From the NCBI GenBank assembly GCA_030685235.1, contig MU839093.1:1-64000 (forward strand): DNA of 64,000 nt, written 5' to 3'. The stretch is from Copromyces sp. CBS 386.78 (taxonomy: Eukaryota > Ascomycota > Sordariomycetes > Sordariales > Sordariaceae). A program made the position numbers and the translations under genes. Below are positions 11,600 through 24,700 of the stretch, one piece after another. How positions within the stretch are numbered: position 1 is the stretch's first letter; each line of letters starts with the position of its first letter. Under the pieces are notes generated by a model. It ran no database searches. It had not been told where the DNA came from and worked only from the letters and a program-made list of their open reading frames with translations.

Positions 11600-13884
11600 A
11601 ACCTAAGATAATAGGGTTATTTTCGGCTAAATTATAAATTAATAAATTAATAACTTTATAATAAATTTTTACCTATATCGTAAATTTAAAAAAATAGGTA
11701 ATATTGCCTTTAATTTAGTTATCGGCGAAGTATAATAATTTAGAAATAGTTAGCGGGAGGAAAGGAAGGCGGTTATAGTAAACGAAACGTTAGTTAATAA
11801 AATTAAGGGTAATATAGCCGTTATTAACGAAAGTAGTACAATATAATTTATATGGTTTGTAAAATAGATAGATAAAAAGATTTAATAAATTTAGGTATTT
11901 ATAACAGCTATCTATTAAAAATCTATTTATTTTAATAATATTTAGCTGTATAAAGACGGTCCCGTTATTTCCTCTATATTTATTAGATTTATACCTCTAA
12001 ACGCAATTTAGTTAGGAGGCTATATATTTCCTTAGCTTGAAATAGAACTGTTCTTATTACTTATAACTGGGCTAATAAAATTAGATTAGTAAATAGGGAT
12101 AGGATTATAGTAGTCAGAGGCCGGGATACTGGGAGTTAGAACGTTAGAGTTTATATTTATAGTATTAACGTAGTAACTGTTATTATAGTTAGGGCGTTAT
12201 TATCTATAATTATACTAGCTTTAGGCGGGCTATTACTAATTACTACCGTTATTATTACCGCCGCTATTATTATTACCGCTATTATTATTATAATTACCGT
12301 TACTTCTATTATTAGAAATACTATTATTACCGCTATTATTATAATTATTACTACTGTTATTAATATTACTGGTATTACCGTTACGACTTCTATTATTATA
12401 ATTATTACGGGTTTTAACTTCCTTTTTAAAATTAATATGGGAGCGGCAATCTCTTAAATAATAGCCGGACTTACTATAGCGGGTATAAGCGCCTATTTTT
12501 ATACGATATTCGAAGACGCTAGCCTTAATTATATAAGATATTTAAATATTTATTTTAATTATAGAATCGAAATTTATAGTATTACTACCCTAATTAATAG
12601 TAGCTTTAATCGCAGAATTATTAAAGCTACCCGCAAAAGCGGAGGCGTTACTAATAATATTAATTTTATAGAAGGGATTAGCTTACTTTTCGTACTAATC
12701 TTTATTCTTTAAAACTTTAGCGAAATCGTAAGAAATTTTAAATTATTTATTAAATTTATTATCGGCGGGCTAAAGGTACTAATAAGTAAAGGCGAAGTAA
12801 ATATAATCGTTAATCTTCTAATAAAAGTAATAAATCTTTATACTATTATTAAATTTATATTTATTGACGAATGTAATAAACTTCTCTTCGAAATCGGACT
12901 ATTTTATACCCTTAAATATTTTAAAATCTTCGAAAACGCGGCAGGATTCGACGACGATGTTAACGTTATCGTACTTTTTATTCAATTCGTTAATAAATTC
13001 GAAGGTAATACCCTATTTATAAAATTCGTTGAAAATAGCCTTATTTAATTTAGTTTTAATAGTTTCGAACGGGACTCCTTCAATAGAATAGGTAATAAAG
13101 GAAAATTTAGGGTACTTATTAGCGAAAACCTTTAACTTATTTACTTAAATAAATTTTATATATATATATTAAGTATAATATTTAATAGTACGTTTAATTA
13201 ACGATCCCTTATTATTAAAGGTGGAGGTAATAATAATACGTAATACCGATTTATAGCCATTATTATTCTTATTAGTACTTATAGTATCGTTGTTATTAAA
13301 AACGCTAAAGGGAAGTGGAAAATAGGAATTAGAGTTAGGGGATAGTAGTAGGGGAGCCGGGCTAATATTTAGGAATTAAATACGAAGGTTGAGGAAGATT
13401 TTTTAATAATAGTCCTTTTATAATTAGAAAGTAGCTGTAAATATAATGCGAAAATCACTAAATTCCTTTTTAAGAACGGCAATTTAATTATAAAATAATT
13501 TAATTTAATCTTAATAATCCTTAATACTAGCTTAAACGGCGAATAAATATTAGGTACAGATAATTATAATATTACTTTCCTTATAGGCAACCTCGTAATT
13601 AAAATTTTTAATACGGGTTTAAAAGTAGACGACTTCTTCCTTAACTATAATAAAGTCTTTTTCGAAATCGCGGGCGTCGGCTTTGGCAATGATAATATCG
13701 TTATAAAGTAAACGGTAGAAAGCGGAGAAGAAAGCTTAAAAAGTAGGAAGGTTAGTAAAAGTATAAATTTAGGAAATCGAAATTAAAACTTCAATCGCTT
13801 AATAATAGAAGCTTTCAAATACTTAAATAAAAACTATTAAATCGTTTTAGTAGTGTAAATTAATAGCTATTATAATAGTACTAA
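11600..13884 (-). pseudogene. Element A gag remnant with Asn-rich tail and zinc knuckle
   Basis: On the minus strand, 12222-12420 encodes a run rich in Asn, Gly and Ser, typical of the linker at the end of Gypsy Gag. Next to it, at 12446-12487, is a CX2CX4HX4C zinc knuckle in which the first two Cys and the His are Tyr (TGT and CAT changed to TAT) while the last Cys remains. Gag packages the element RNA. Numerous TAA/TAG stops break it. The N-terminal limit at 13884 is set by the insertion of element B. Confidence 0.65.
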
Positions 13885-14351
13885 TGAAATGGAGCAAAAC
13901 CACACCAATAAAGGAACGGGGCTACACTATACAAACTTGTATGGCGAGGAGTAGATCTAGAGCTGATAATCTTGTCCGTAGAACTAGATAGAATTGTCAA
14001 ATCACAACCATAAAACTACTAAAAGGAAAGATAGAAGGTAAAGTAGAGTTTTACCTCTATATTTTTCTCTAGATAGCGAGGTGCGGATTTGGAGGTCGGT
14101 GTTAAAGAAGATAGAAAATACTTTACGAATATAATTAAAGACTTTAAAAAGGAGTATTATAAAGATTTTAAAAATATTAGTATTTAATTTATTATTCTCT
14201 ACTTATTTAGTTATTTATAGTTTGAAAGGGGATACTATCTTTCTTATACTTTTCTATTTTTAACCTTATTTAGCCCTAGAGTAAATCTATTCTTTAGTAT
14301 TTTAATTCTATAAGTATTTTAATATTTATTCTAATAAAACGCCTTAATTTA
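13885..14351 (-). repeat. Left LTR of element B (3' LTR)
   Basis: 467 bp beginning TGAAATGGAG. The left ~200 bp keeps CpA/TpG; the right end is RIP-mutated relative to the other LTR (TAAATCTATT where the partner has CAGATCCGCT). A purine tract (complement of TTTTCCCTTC at 14355-14364) lies just inside, as expected at a 3' LTR. Confidence 0.9.
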
Positions 14352-17300
14352 AATTTTCCCTTCGGAAGTGGTGAAAATATATTGAATTACTTCTATACTA
14401 TAAATTTAAATATTTAATAAAGGAAAAGAAAGACGAGGGATATAAAGTAAGGGCGTCGATTTATATTATACGAAAAAGTTAAAGGATATAAATAATTAAT
14501 TTATTAAATATTATAATTTATTCGTTACCTTTACTTCTATACTTTCTTCGTACGTTTTATATGCTACTTTATTATACGTTCCTTTACTTTTTTCTCCTTT
14601 TTAATAATTATTTTTTTATCCGCTTCCTTCTTTATAATTTCCTTAGTCTTCGGACGAATTTAATTTAGGATACTTTGAATCCTAATTATATTAAATTTAG
14701 TTAGGAAAGGTAATCGTTATTTAATTTGTGGCTTATACGTCGGCGTATACTTCTTTTCTATTATTATTATTAGGTAGTCTTTTATAAAGTTAAAAATAGG
14801 TAAAAGTAGTTTAATTTTATATTTAATTAGTAATACAAAATAATTAATTAAAAACCGGTCTTCATTTATTAATTTGCGGATTTACTCTTTATTTTTCTTT
14901 TTCTTTAGCCTTTTTTTTAATTTTAGCTTTTTAAGAATATTTGGTAAAGTAGTTTCGGTGGTAGTTATTTATGCTTTTAGTATTCGAAGGGTATTAAGAT
15001 AGTTAATATATTGTTTATTTGAGAAATCTTTTTTAGGGTTGTCTTTTCTTTCCTTTAGCGTAAAAGAAATTTTAATAATAAGAGTAAATCCCTAGTTTGG
15101 GAGGTTGTATAAGGTGGCTTCGTCCTTTTAATTATTAACGATAAGAATTGTTTCTCCGGTTTTAATATTTAGTCTAGTATAAATTAGTATTTTTAATTCT
15201 TTATTAAAAATAATCCTACGTATTTTTCTAGTCGATATAGATAGGTTATAATATAAATCCGCGTATTCCTTCTTTTTTATTAATTTTTCCGTAGAACTTT
15301 CTTACTTTATTCTTGTATAGTCGTAGGCTACCTTTATCTATTACTGAACTATAATAAATTCTAGCTATTCGAAATTATTAAATTACATTTATAATCGCTA
15401 ATACTTTCTATTTTCCTAAGGGATTAGTAATATATAAGGAGGATTTTTATTAATTGGGTATTAATTTGCTCGTCCGGTTTCTAAGAAGAATATCTTAGTT
15501 GCTTTTAAAATTTAGAGTCTATAAATCTATATTATTTTTTACTTTAGGAAGGCTATATCTAATTATATTATTTTTATACGTATTTTCTTTAAATTTATAT
15601 TAAAATATCTATAATTTATACGGGCGAAATCTATATACGCGGAGTAGATTTGCCAGACCTTCTCCTTAGAATAGTTAAAATTATAGTAATACTATACGTA
15701 TTCTAGTTAGTTAAAAATAATTAATAAGAAATAATTATTATAGTAGATAAGTAGGTACTATTATCGTATTATTGATAAGAAGGCTTTAATACCTTTATTT
15801 ATTGCTATAAACTTTTAATTTATTCCTACTAATATTTCGGCATTTAGGGGGGTATAGACTTGATCGCCGAGCTTTCTTAGTATTTACGCTAGTATTATAT
15901 AGACCGAGGTACTATTAAGCTATTATTTAATATTGGTATAATATTATAAATTTGTTATACCGAGTATATAAGTATGTTAAATTATATAGTTAGGCTAGTT
16001 TAGTATTTTCGGTTAGTCGTTAGGCGGGAGTAGATTTGTTTCGAGGATAAGATTATATATAGTAATATTTATTTTATAAAATAGTATTTCGAAAGGTAGT
16101 ATATTATTTTCGTTTAGCGCTCTATTTAGTTTATATTTTAGGAACCGTTAATTTATAATTAGTAATAAATTTCTAAGCTCTTTTAAATAACGAGGATAGA
16201 TTTCGCCTTTACTAATATTAATATTGTTCTAGGTCTTGGCTTCTCTTATTTATCGCCTCTTATTATATTTAGTATTTAATCCTTAATCTTCCGATTTAAT
16301 ACTTTTATAAACGTATTTTATCGTTTGTATTTTTATATTTGTAGCGTCGTACTATAGTCTTTATTTAGTATTTAAAAAAAAGGTTCTAATTTATTCGTAG
16401 TTATTTTTTAAAAAGAAAAAGGGTTGTGGTTTATTTTTGTAATAGCGTGCGCTTGCTATTTATATTCTTCGAAAAAAAAATTTCTTAGTATTCGAAAAAT
16501 ATGGATATATTGTATTTTAGTAGTATAATATTATTTTATAATTATTGTCGGTCCTTTAAATACCTTTTTAGTATAAATCTACCCGTTAAATACCTTATAT
16601 CCTAATTGTTTTACTTTTATAAATATTTGTCCGCTTCTTATTTTTATTTAAGAATTTTCCCGCCTTTATTACTTAGGTGATACGTTTCCTTATTATTTAT
16701 ATTATAATTTACGTTTACAATTCCTATACTTTCTTCTTTTGCAATAAATTTACTCTTCTTTTTTCTTTTCTTCTCTTTTCTTATATTTCCTTTATAATTA
16801 TTGCGAACTCTTTATTTTTACAATCTAAATTCTATCCTTTCTTTATAATAATTAATTTTTTATTATATTTAATAATAATTTTTAATCTTAGGCTAATTTG
16901 ATTTAGAAGATTATTCGATATAGTAATTTACCCCCCGGTTAGGAAGGCGAAAATCTGTAGCCTAATATTAATATAATATCTTTATCCTCTTTTATTAAAG
17001 GCTTTCTTATTGTTCTGGAAGCGCTCCTAATTTCCGCTTACCTATTTAAGACTAATAATAACCCTTCGTACCTTAATAAGCGCTATAATAATAAAAAATA
17101 ATTTTTATTAAAGGTTTACGTAAATTTAATCGCCGGTCTAACCCTTCTTAACGCCCTCTAAGGTATAAAATACAATAAGAATAGCGAGGTCTTTACGAAT
17201 AAGGTGCGGATCTTTACCCTAATTAAATCTATCCTTGCTAACCGTTTATATATAGAATAGATTCTTCTATCTAATAGGAAGGATTTTATTAAGTTTACCG

Positions 17301-18630
17301 ATATTTTTTATTTCGCTACCTAATATAAATCTATATTAGAGTAGTATATTAACGTTTAGGACTTTAATATTTATTTTACGTAATAAATCTTCGTTAAAAA
17401 GAAAGGGGTATAGCCTTAGGGGTATTATAACGCTTATATACGTACTAAAAAAGAATATATTCTTAACTTATTTATTTAGGCCTTTAATTTTCCGTACGGA
17501 TCCGCTCCTTATTATTATTAATTTCTTCCCTTATTAATTTTCTTTTAATAATAAATATCTTTATTTTTACTATTTTACTAAAGCGTAAAAATTATTTATT
17601 TCCGTCTTTTCCAATAATAATTAATAGGAGATTATAAACGTTTAGTTATTATTTATTAGCTATATTTTTATATTAAGTAATATAAAAAGGGGGATTTGTA
17701 GTAATTACGCTTAAGATATTAAATGGGTTAATAAATATACTTACTTAACAATTAATTTATAGGAATTTAAGGCCCTTATTAAGAGGTAATTTAAGATGAA
17801 AAGTATTTTTAAAATTATAAAGAATAATTGTAGTTAGGGCGGTAATTTCTTAACGATTAATAGTATCCTTTAATTAAAATAGGGTTATACTAATTAGTAC
17901 GTCTTTTATAGTAAGAAATTTTAGGCTAATTATATTTTATTTAAATATTAATAATTAAGCTTTAGGGGGAAAGGGTTTATATTTAGAAATAATTATTGTT
18001 TATAATTGAATTTTAGTAAGGAGACTTCTTTTTAGGGAAATAATGATAAAGACGATGAGGGCAATGTTAGTAAGGACGGTAGCGAAGAGGAAATCCCTTC
18101 TTCTATTAATAAAGAATATAAAGATAAAGTTAAGGATAATATCGATAGTAGTGCGGCGAAATAATAGGCTACGTAGGGTACGAAAGATATAGAGAGAGTT
18201 GCGTTATTAAAAAAACTTTGGGAAGATATGAAAAATATTTTTAAAGAATTTGTTAAAAGGAAGGAAATTTCTTTTATAAGTAACAAGGATTCTAATAAGG
18301 GTTTTGAAAGCAATAGTGATAATAGTGGTATAAAGGCGGAATTAATTAAAATAAGGGCTAAAATTGTGAAAATAAGAGAACCCAGTACTTTTAAATTGCG
18401 TTTTAAGAAGGTCGTTAAATATAAGGAGTAGCGAAGATCCTTTTTATTAATAATTGGGGTAATATAAGAACGTTAAAATTTAAATGTTGAAAGAATTAGG
18501 GTATTTCCTTTATATAAATAAAAGAATAATACAAAGAAATAATTACGAAAATTTTTCTAATAATGGGATAAGAGTTTTCCTTTAGTATTTTCTTCCTTTA
18601 GTGCGGATTTACACTTAATTACTTAGTATT
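14352..18630 (+). pseudogene. Extra block of element B with ORF opposite to gag-pol
   Basis: This 4.2-kb block reads on the plus strand, against gag-pol. The clearest part is 16930-17540, one frame in which the stops are TAA/TAG (probable former Gln codons), ending in VKKKGV..YYN..IRTKKEYILNLFI. A further low-stop frame at about 17950-18431 encodes an acidic, Lys/Ser-rich stretch with likely coiled coil (LLKKLWEDMKNIFKEFVKR) and a stop at 18429-18431. I do not recognise a known domain. The same KKKG...YYN...KKE.IL.L motif appears in the block following LTR F (about 50390-50530), so it was a conserved gene of this element family. It may be an antisense accessory ORF or a captured gene. Confidence 0.5.
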
Positions 18631-18631
18631 T

Positions 18632-18700
18632 TAGTCTTCCCTTCGAAAGTAGGTAAATATTAATTAATTACTTTCGTAATAATAAATTTAAATAAAAATA
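18632..18700. repeat. Second copy of the polypurine-tract region of element B
   Basis: TCTTCCCTTCGAAAGTAGG... down to TAATAAATTTAAAT here matches 14354-14415, the sequence just inside the 3' LTR, over about 65 bp. The pair brackets the 4.2-kb opposite-strand block. Confidence 0.6.
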
Positions 18701-21700
18701 AAAGGAAAGGGCAAAAAAATAAAAGGAAAAAGGGTAGTACGGTATATAATGGGAATATTAATATTTTAATTATTTAGTTTAAATCTATTCCTACTTAAGA
18801 ATATAATTCCCTTTTATAAAGAATAGGTTAGGAATTTTGTATTATAGAATTAGCGGGAATTTCCTTTAATTAGTTAATATATAAATAAAATAAAGATAAA
18901 GGAAAAATAAAAGGAGTAATAGAAATAAATAATAAAATAAATAAAGTAAAAAAGGAAAAAAAATCTATTTGTAGATAAGGTATAGATTAATGCAACTAAT
19001 AATTAATCTTCTATCGAAACCTATATTCCTGGTAGCTTCCCCCTAAGTATTGTAACCTTAATTTTTAATTTCTTAAAATTACATTTTATTTTATCTTTAA
19101 AAGTAGTACTTTATATCCTCTTTTTTTTTTCTCTTTCTTTTCGACTTCTTAAAGTATAGATTCTTCCCGTAATACTCGCCCTAGTATTTCCTTTATAATT
19201 AATTTATTATTTTTTAAATTAAATTCCCTTATATTTTCTATAGGGCTAATCCGTTCCCTTCTAAATCTTAAATTTAGGTTTATAGTATTTAATATTATTC
19301 TATTCTTAAATATGAATTTTTTAATCTTCCTAACGTTTATAGGCTTATTAAGTAGTATTCTATCAAGAGTATTAATATAGTATATATTTCCCGAAGCAGA
19401 GATCTGGTATATACGATAAAGTCCTTATTAGCGATAAGATAATTTCCGTATAGAATTTATATTAATTCTACGAATATTATTATATTTTAAAACTAAATTA
19501 TTAATTTTAATTTAGACGTTTTTAAATTATATTTTTTATTAATCTTATTTATTACGGTAGTTAGCTACTATTTCCCTTATTATAACGACTTTTTTTATTG
19601 CCTAAGTAAATTTATACTTAATATCCTTATATATTTTAGCAATTATATAAATTAATTCTTCCCTAATTATTTGCCTATTATTATTTTTTTAATTAGTAAT
19701 CTACTATAATAGTAAATTAAATTTAATAGAGGAAATAGGGTTGTAATTATATGTAAATTAAAAAGGTATATATCTATAATTTCTTTTAATAGTTATATAG
19801 TCGGCGAAAAGGATATAAGGGAAATATTTTTTTTAATTAGTACTTTTGCCGTCGGTTATCTTTATTAGTAAAGAGGCGATTATTATATACCTTTATTCGT
19901 TTATATTATTAATTTTAAAATTATAAAGTATAATATATTCCTTAGGGATTTTAAATTAGAGTAAATATTTTATTATAACCTTTTAGAATTCTAGACCGCT
20001 ATTTACTAAAATTATAAGAAAGTATCCCCACCTTAAGAACAATTATTTAAAGAATGCTTTTACTCTTGTAAATATAGTATTAAGAAGAAGGGTTACTTTA
20101 ATATAGCCCGTAAGGTCGTTTCGGGCTTCTAAAAAGGGAATTTTTTTATCGTTTAGTTTTAGAAGGTACTAGATATTTAGTATTTATTTCCCAAAAGGAT
20201 AGGAATTAGAATAAAATTAGTAATAGTTATTTTTAAAATATTTCGGGTTAAATATTTAATATTAGGGGTAAAAGCGGATTATTTCTTCGATTTAAGTATA
20301 TATACCTTTTTAGTAGTAGTATTTAATAATATATTAATATATTCTTTTATAGCTTTAGTGGCCTACTTTATTGTAATAGCGGATTATAATTTATTAGTAT
20401 TCTTTTAAGTTATTAATAAATTGTTAGGGAATTTATATTAGAATAGTTAACTATAATTAAAGAATGTTATTTTAAATTATAAATTTAAAGGCGTTACTAT
20501 AGAATTAGTATTTTATAATTGTACCCTTTAAGTATATAAGCATTTTAAAGGTTATTAAGTATTTAGTAATCTCCTCCGACTATTCTGACTAATTTCCCTT
20601 TAAAATTAGCTTATTAGGTTTATTAGCTTGGTTAGAATAGATTTACGTATTAATAAAATCGTTAATATCCTCCTTATATTCCTTTTCGTATAAATTAAAA
20701 GGCTTTAGTAGCTTACGAAATAAATTATTAACTATTATATTCTTAAAATTAAGGATATATTTGACTTTAAAGTTAAAAAGTTTAATTTAAGCGATCTACC
20801 GTATTAATAGTACTTTAAGGATATCGCTAATAGTACCGTTCAATTGATAGATTAGGACTATAGCATTAGTCTCAATAACAAAATAAATATTAAACAATTA
20901 TTTTCTTAACCGTTTTAAAGCGTAAAGAAGACTCCAAAACTCCTTCTTTATAATATTATAACGTTTTTTAATATTGGACTAAATCCTACTTTTAAAGCAA
21001 TATAAATATTTTTTTCTATTGGGGCCGATTTATTTTAGGATTATTCTCTAACCTTCTAATAATACGTTTATTATAAGGTAGATTATCCTATAACGTTCGT
21101 CGTCGTAAATTAATATAGCGAAGATTGGTACTATAGTAATTAAATATTAAAAATATTCTATTGCAAATTATTCGTTTTCAATTTATTACTATTTAATACC
21201 CTTCTTTATTAATATATAAAGAGGGATTGTAATAATACTAAAACTTTTAATTTAAATTTTATAGTACCCTATAATACTTAAGAAAGAGCAGACCTCTTCT
21301 ACGCCCTTCCTTTTCTTATCGGAATCCTCTTTATAATAAGTCTATTCGTTAATTTTAATAACCTTATCCTTATTTAATACTCTTCCTTTAGGTATATATA
21401 AGTACTTAATTAATATTGCTTCCTTTTAATACTATTATAATTTAATAATTACAATTGTTCCTCTTACTAATTTAACGTTGAAAAGTACTTTATTAATATT
21501 TATAAAATGTTTTAATATATATTTTTTAATTCCCTTAATACCGATCCGCTCCTTATTATAATTTGATTAAAGTCCTTTAATATAGATATTATCGAAGTAT
21601 AATTAGTAAATATTAAGGATTAAATTATAGAGTATCCGAATTATAGCTTTTATAAATTGTACGATAGAATTAGTGCTTTTTTATAGTAGAGTAGTTATCT

Positions 21701-24700
21701 GAAATAAGTTAAGAGGGGTTGTAAAAGTGGTGATATTCCAATTAGCTTTTTCGAAGGGGATTTAATCGTATTTAGAAAAGAGGTCTAGTAAGGATATTAT
21801 TTTATAATTTCTAAAGGCTTTATTAAATTCTTTATAACCCGGTAATAGGTTAGTATCCTTTAATATTACTTTATTAATTTTTTAGGTATTGTTAATTAGG
21901 CGTAAACCCCTATCCTTTTTTATAATTAGAAATTAATTATTATAATACGTTATATAACTTTCCTTTAAAATCCTTTTTTTAATCTTGTTTTTTAATAAAT
22001 TATATATTTTAATATAGAGAACCTTTAGTATTAAAATAGATTTTAATTACTAAGTAGAATAGGGGATAATATAGATTTATTAAAGGGGAATAAATATTAG
22101 AATATAATTTACTATATTCTATAAAGTCTTAAATTAGAGTTTACTCCTTATTATAAAGGATATAAGTAAAAAATTTAATTTCTCTTTCGTTAAAAGTGTC
22201 TTAAACCTTCTTAAATATAATTTAAAATCGCTCCTTTATTAGCCTCGACCTACGGATTAGCTTTGTAAACCTTAGGATAATATATTAATCTTATTCCGAA
22301 TTAAAATTTTTAAATAAGTTAGTAATCCGTTCCTTTATTGTTTTTAACTTCTTTATCTTTTAGTTTAAGTCTCTATCTAGTTTTGAACTATTAGAAATTG
22401 CGTTGTCGACTAGATTAACCTTTTGGTTTACCCGTTTATATATTATATAAGTTTATACTATTATTTTTGGTCTTCCTTTGAAAAACCCTTCTTTATAAAT
22501 ACTAATTCTTTTTAATAGTTTTATTAAAATCCTCCTTATATACCGACGAATTTGCCTAGAAATTTATATTTTTTCCTAGTCGTTTCTTGCAATCCTTTCC
22601 TAAACTTCTTATAATTCCTTATATTTATCCTTCTTTTTCTATAGAAAATCTAATAATTAATTGGTTATTATATTTGGTAACGGGGCGATCTGTTTATTAT
22701 CTTCCTTAAATTTTATTTATTTAAGTAATTTAATTACTTCTCCTCTTTATATTTTCGAATCTTCCCTTTTTTTATAAATATTCGAAGATATAATTATAAT
22801 AGGAGAATTAAATCCGTTATTAGTCCTCTTTTAAGGTTTTTAAATTAATAATTAGCGTAGCGTAGATTACTATTCTTTTAAAAGTTATAATTATATAGTT
22901 CTTTCCTCCCTTATTATAAATTATAAATTATATAAATATTAGTATTTTAAAAAAATAATAGCCTTAGGATAATATTATAATTGGGTAAAGTTTACTTAGT
23001 AATAAAGAAATGAACTTCTTTTCCTTTATTAAATAAGTAGACCTTTTTATATATGTTATTAAGGAATCCCCTCTTACCTTTATTATTATTAATATTAGCG
23101 ATTTGAATAGAAATATTTTAAAGACTTAAATTGTTAATTAATACTTTATTAATAGTATTATATTTAACTCCTATATTTAGAAAAGTTGCGACCTTCTTAT
23201 TTCCTTTATACTTAATAGAAATGTAAAGTATAAGTAAAGAAATAAGGCGGGTTATATTTCTTTTAAATAGAGAGGATTTATTGATAAATTTTATATAATT
23301 GGTCGCTAGTATTAAAATATTGTGAGGTAAAATAATTCGGGTAGGAATAGATCTATTCTTCTTCTAATTATTAAAATTCTATTATTCGAATATAGAAAAG
23401 ATATTTTCGTTAAAATTAGACCGACCGAATAATAGATTTCTTTTTCGTTTAATAATTTCTATAAAATTAATTAATAATATTTTTATAAGATCTTGCCTAT
23501 TAACAGATATACTATTAATTTAAATTCCTACTAGTATAATAGGAACGAATTTATTAATTTTAGAATTATTATTAGGGGTAATACTACCGTAGTATTTAAA
23601 TTATATTTTAAAGATTCTGTCCTTATTGTAAAGGACGCCCGAAAGTTGTTTAATTTAGTTATAAATAGTTCTAGCGTTAGTAAGGTTATTACGAACGATA
23701 TTTTCAACGGTAATAGTAATTTTAGCGTTTATAAATTTAGTTACTATAAGGTTTTATTCTTTTATTTTAGAAATGGTATCCTTAGTTTTAGCTTCTTTAG
23801 CGGAGAGTTGATTAATATTATTTTTCTTTATTATAAAAGAAACTTTTTTTAATATTATTTTTATTATTAGTATTATCGGTATCGATATAAAGGTAAGAAT
23901 AAATTCGTACGCGCGGGCTTTATTTTTAAAAATTAAACTAAATTATTTAGGTATAGTATTAGTATCCTTTGGTATAGAGGGACGAAAGAAAGGAAGTATA
24001 GTTGTAAATCCTTGAATAATATCTTCCGTCCGAAGCTTCTTTAATTTATTAGCGGTTATAATAGTAGTCTTTTAAAGGGTATAAATTTATTCTTTATTAT
24101 TAGTAACTTCTTTAATTTAGGTAGAGATAGTTAGCTGGGTTTAAATAGTATAGGTGCCGATTATTTGGTCGCTAGCTAAGGACGAAAATTTATATAATTT
24201 ATCGAATACCCCTATTATATTATAATTGACGGTAGTTCTAGATTTCTTTTAGGTTTAAATTTAGTTTTAATGTACTTTAATACCCTTAGGGTTTAGAAGA
24301 AATTTGAAAAATAGGACGAATAGCGGGTTCTTAGTATTTTTCTATTACTAATAATTAAATTCCTACCTTTTAAAATCCTTATAATTAATATATTTGGAAT
24401 TTAAAATTATAAAGGAGCGGATTAATTTATTAAGGGTATTAATAATATAAGTATAATTAAAGAGGTTTTTATTAATAAGGTTGTTATAATTTAATATAGT
24501 TCTTTTATAAGTAGTAGGAGGTATGGACTTCTCTTTATTATATAGTTTCTAAGTTAAAATATTATAATGGGTATCGATATCTTTTTTGGGATAGGTAGTA
24601 AAATAATGCCCTATCTCTTTATAATAGTAGTACTATTGCGAATTTATTCCTCTTTATCTTCTACGGCCTTTGCTTCTACTTTTAGTGAACGCATTTTAAT

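Noticed and set aside
12222..12420. Trinucleotide-like ATT/ACC repeat that might be a CRISPR or satellite
   Set aside because: It is the codon pattern of an Asn/Gly-rich Gag linker; there are no regular spacers.
16677..16901. 74-codon Ile/Phe/Tyr-rich frame
   Set aside because: Looks like a membrane protein but this composition is what TA-rich mutated DNA gives by chance.
18032..18313. 93-codon minus-strand frame
   Set aside because: Low-complexity Leu/Ser frame opposite to the Lys/Asp/Ser-rich plus-strand reading, which fits better.
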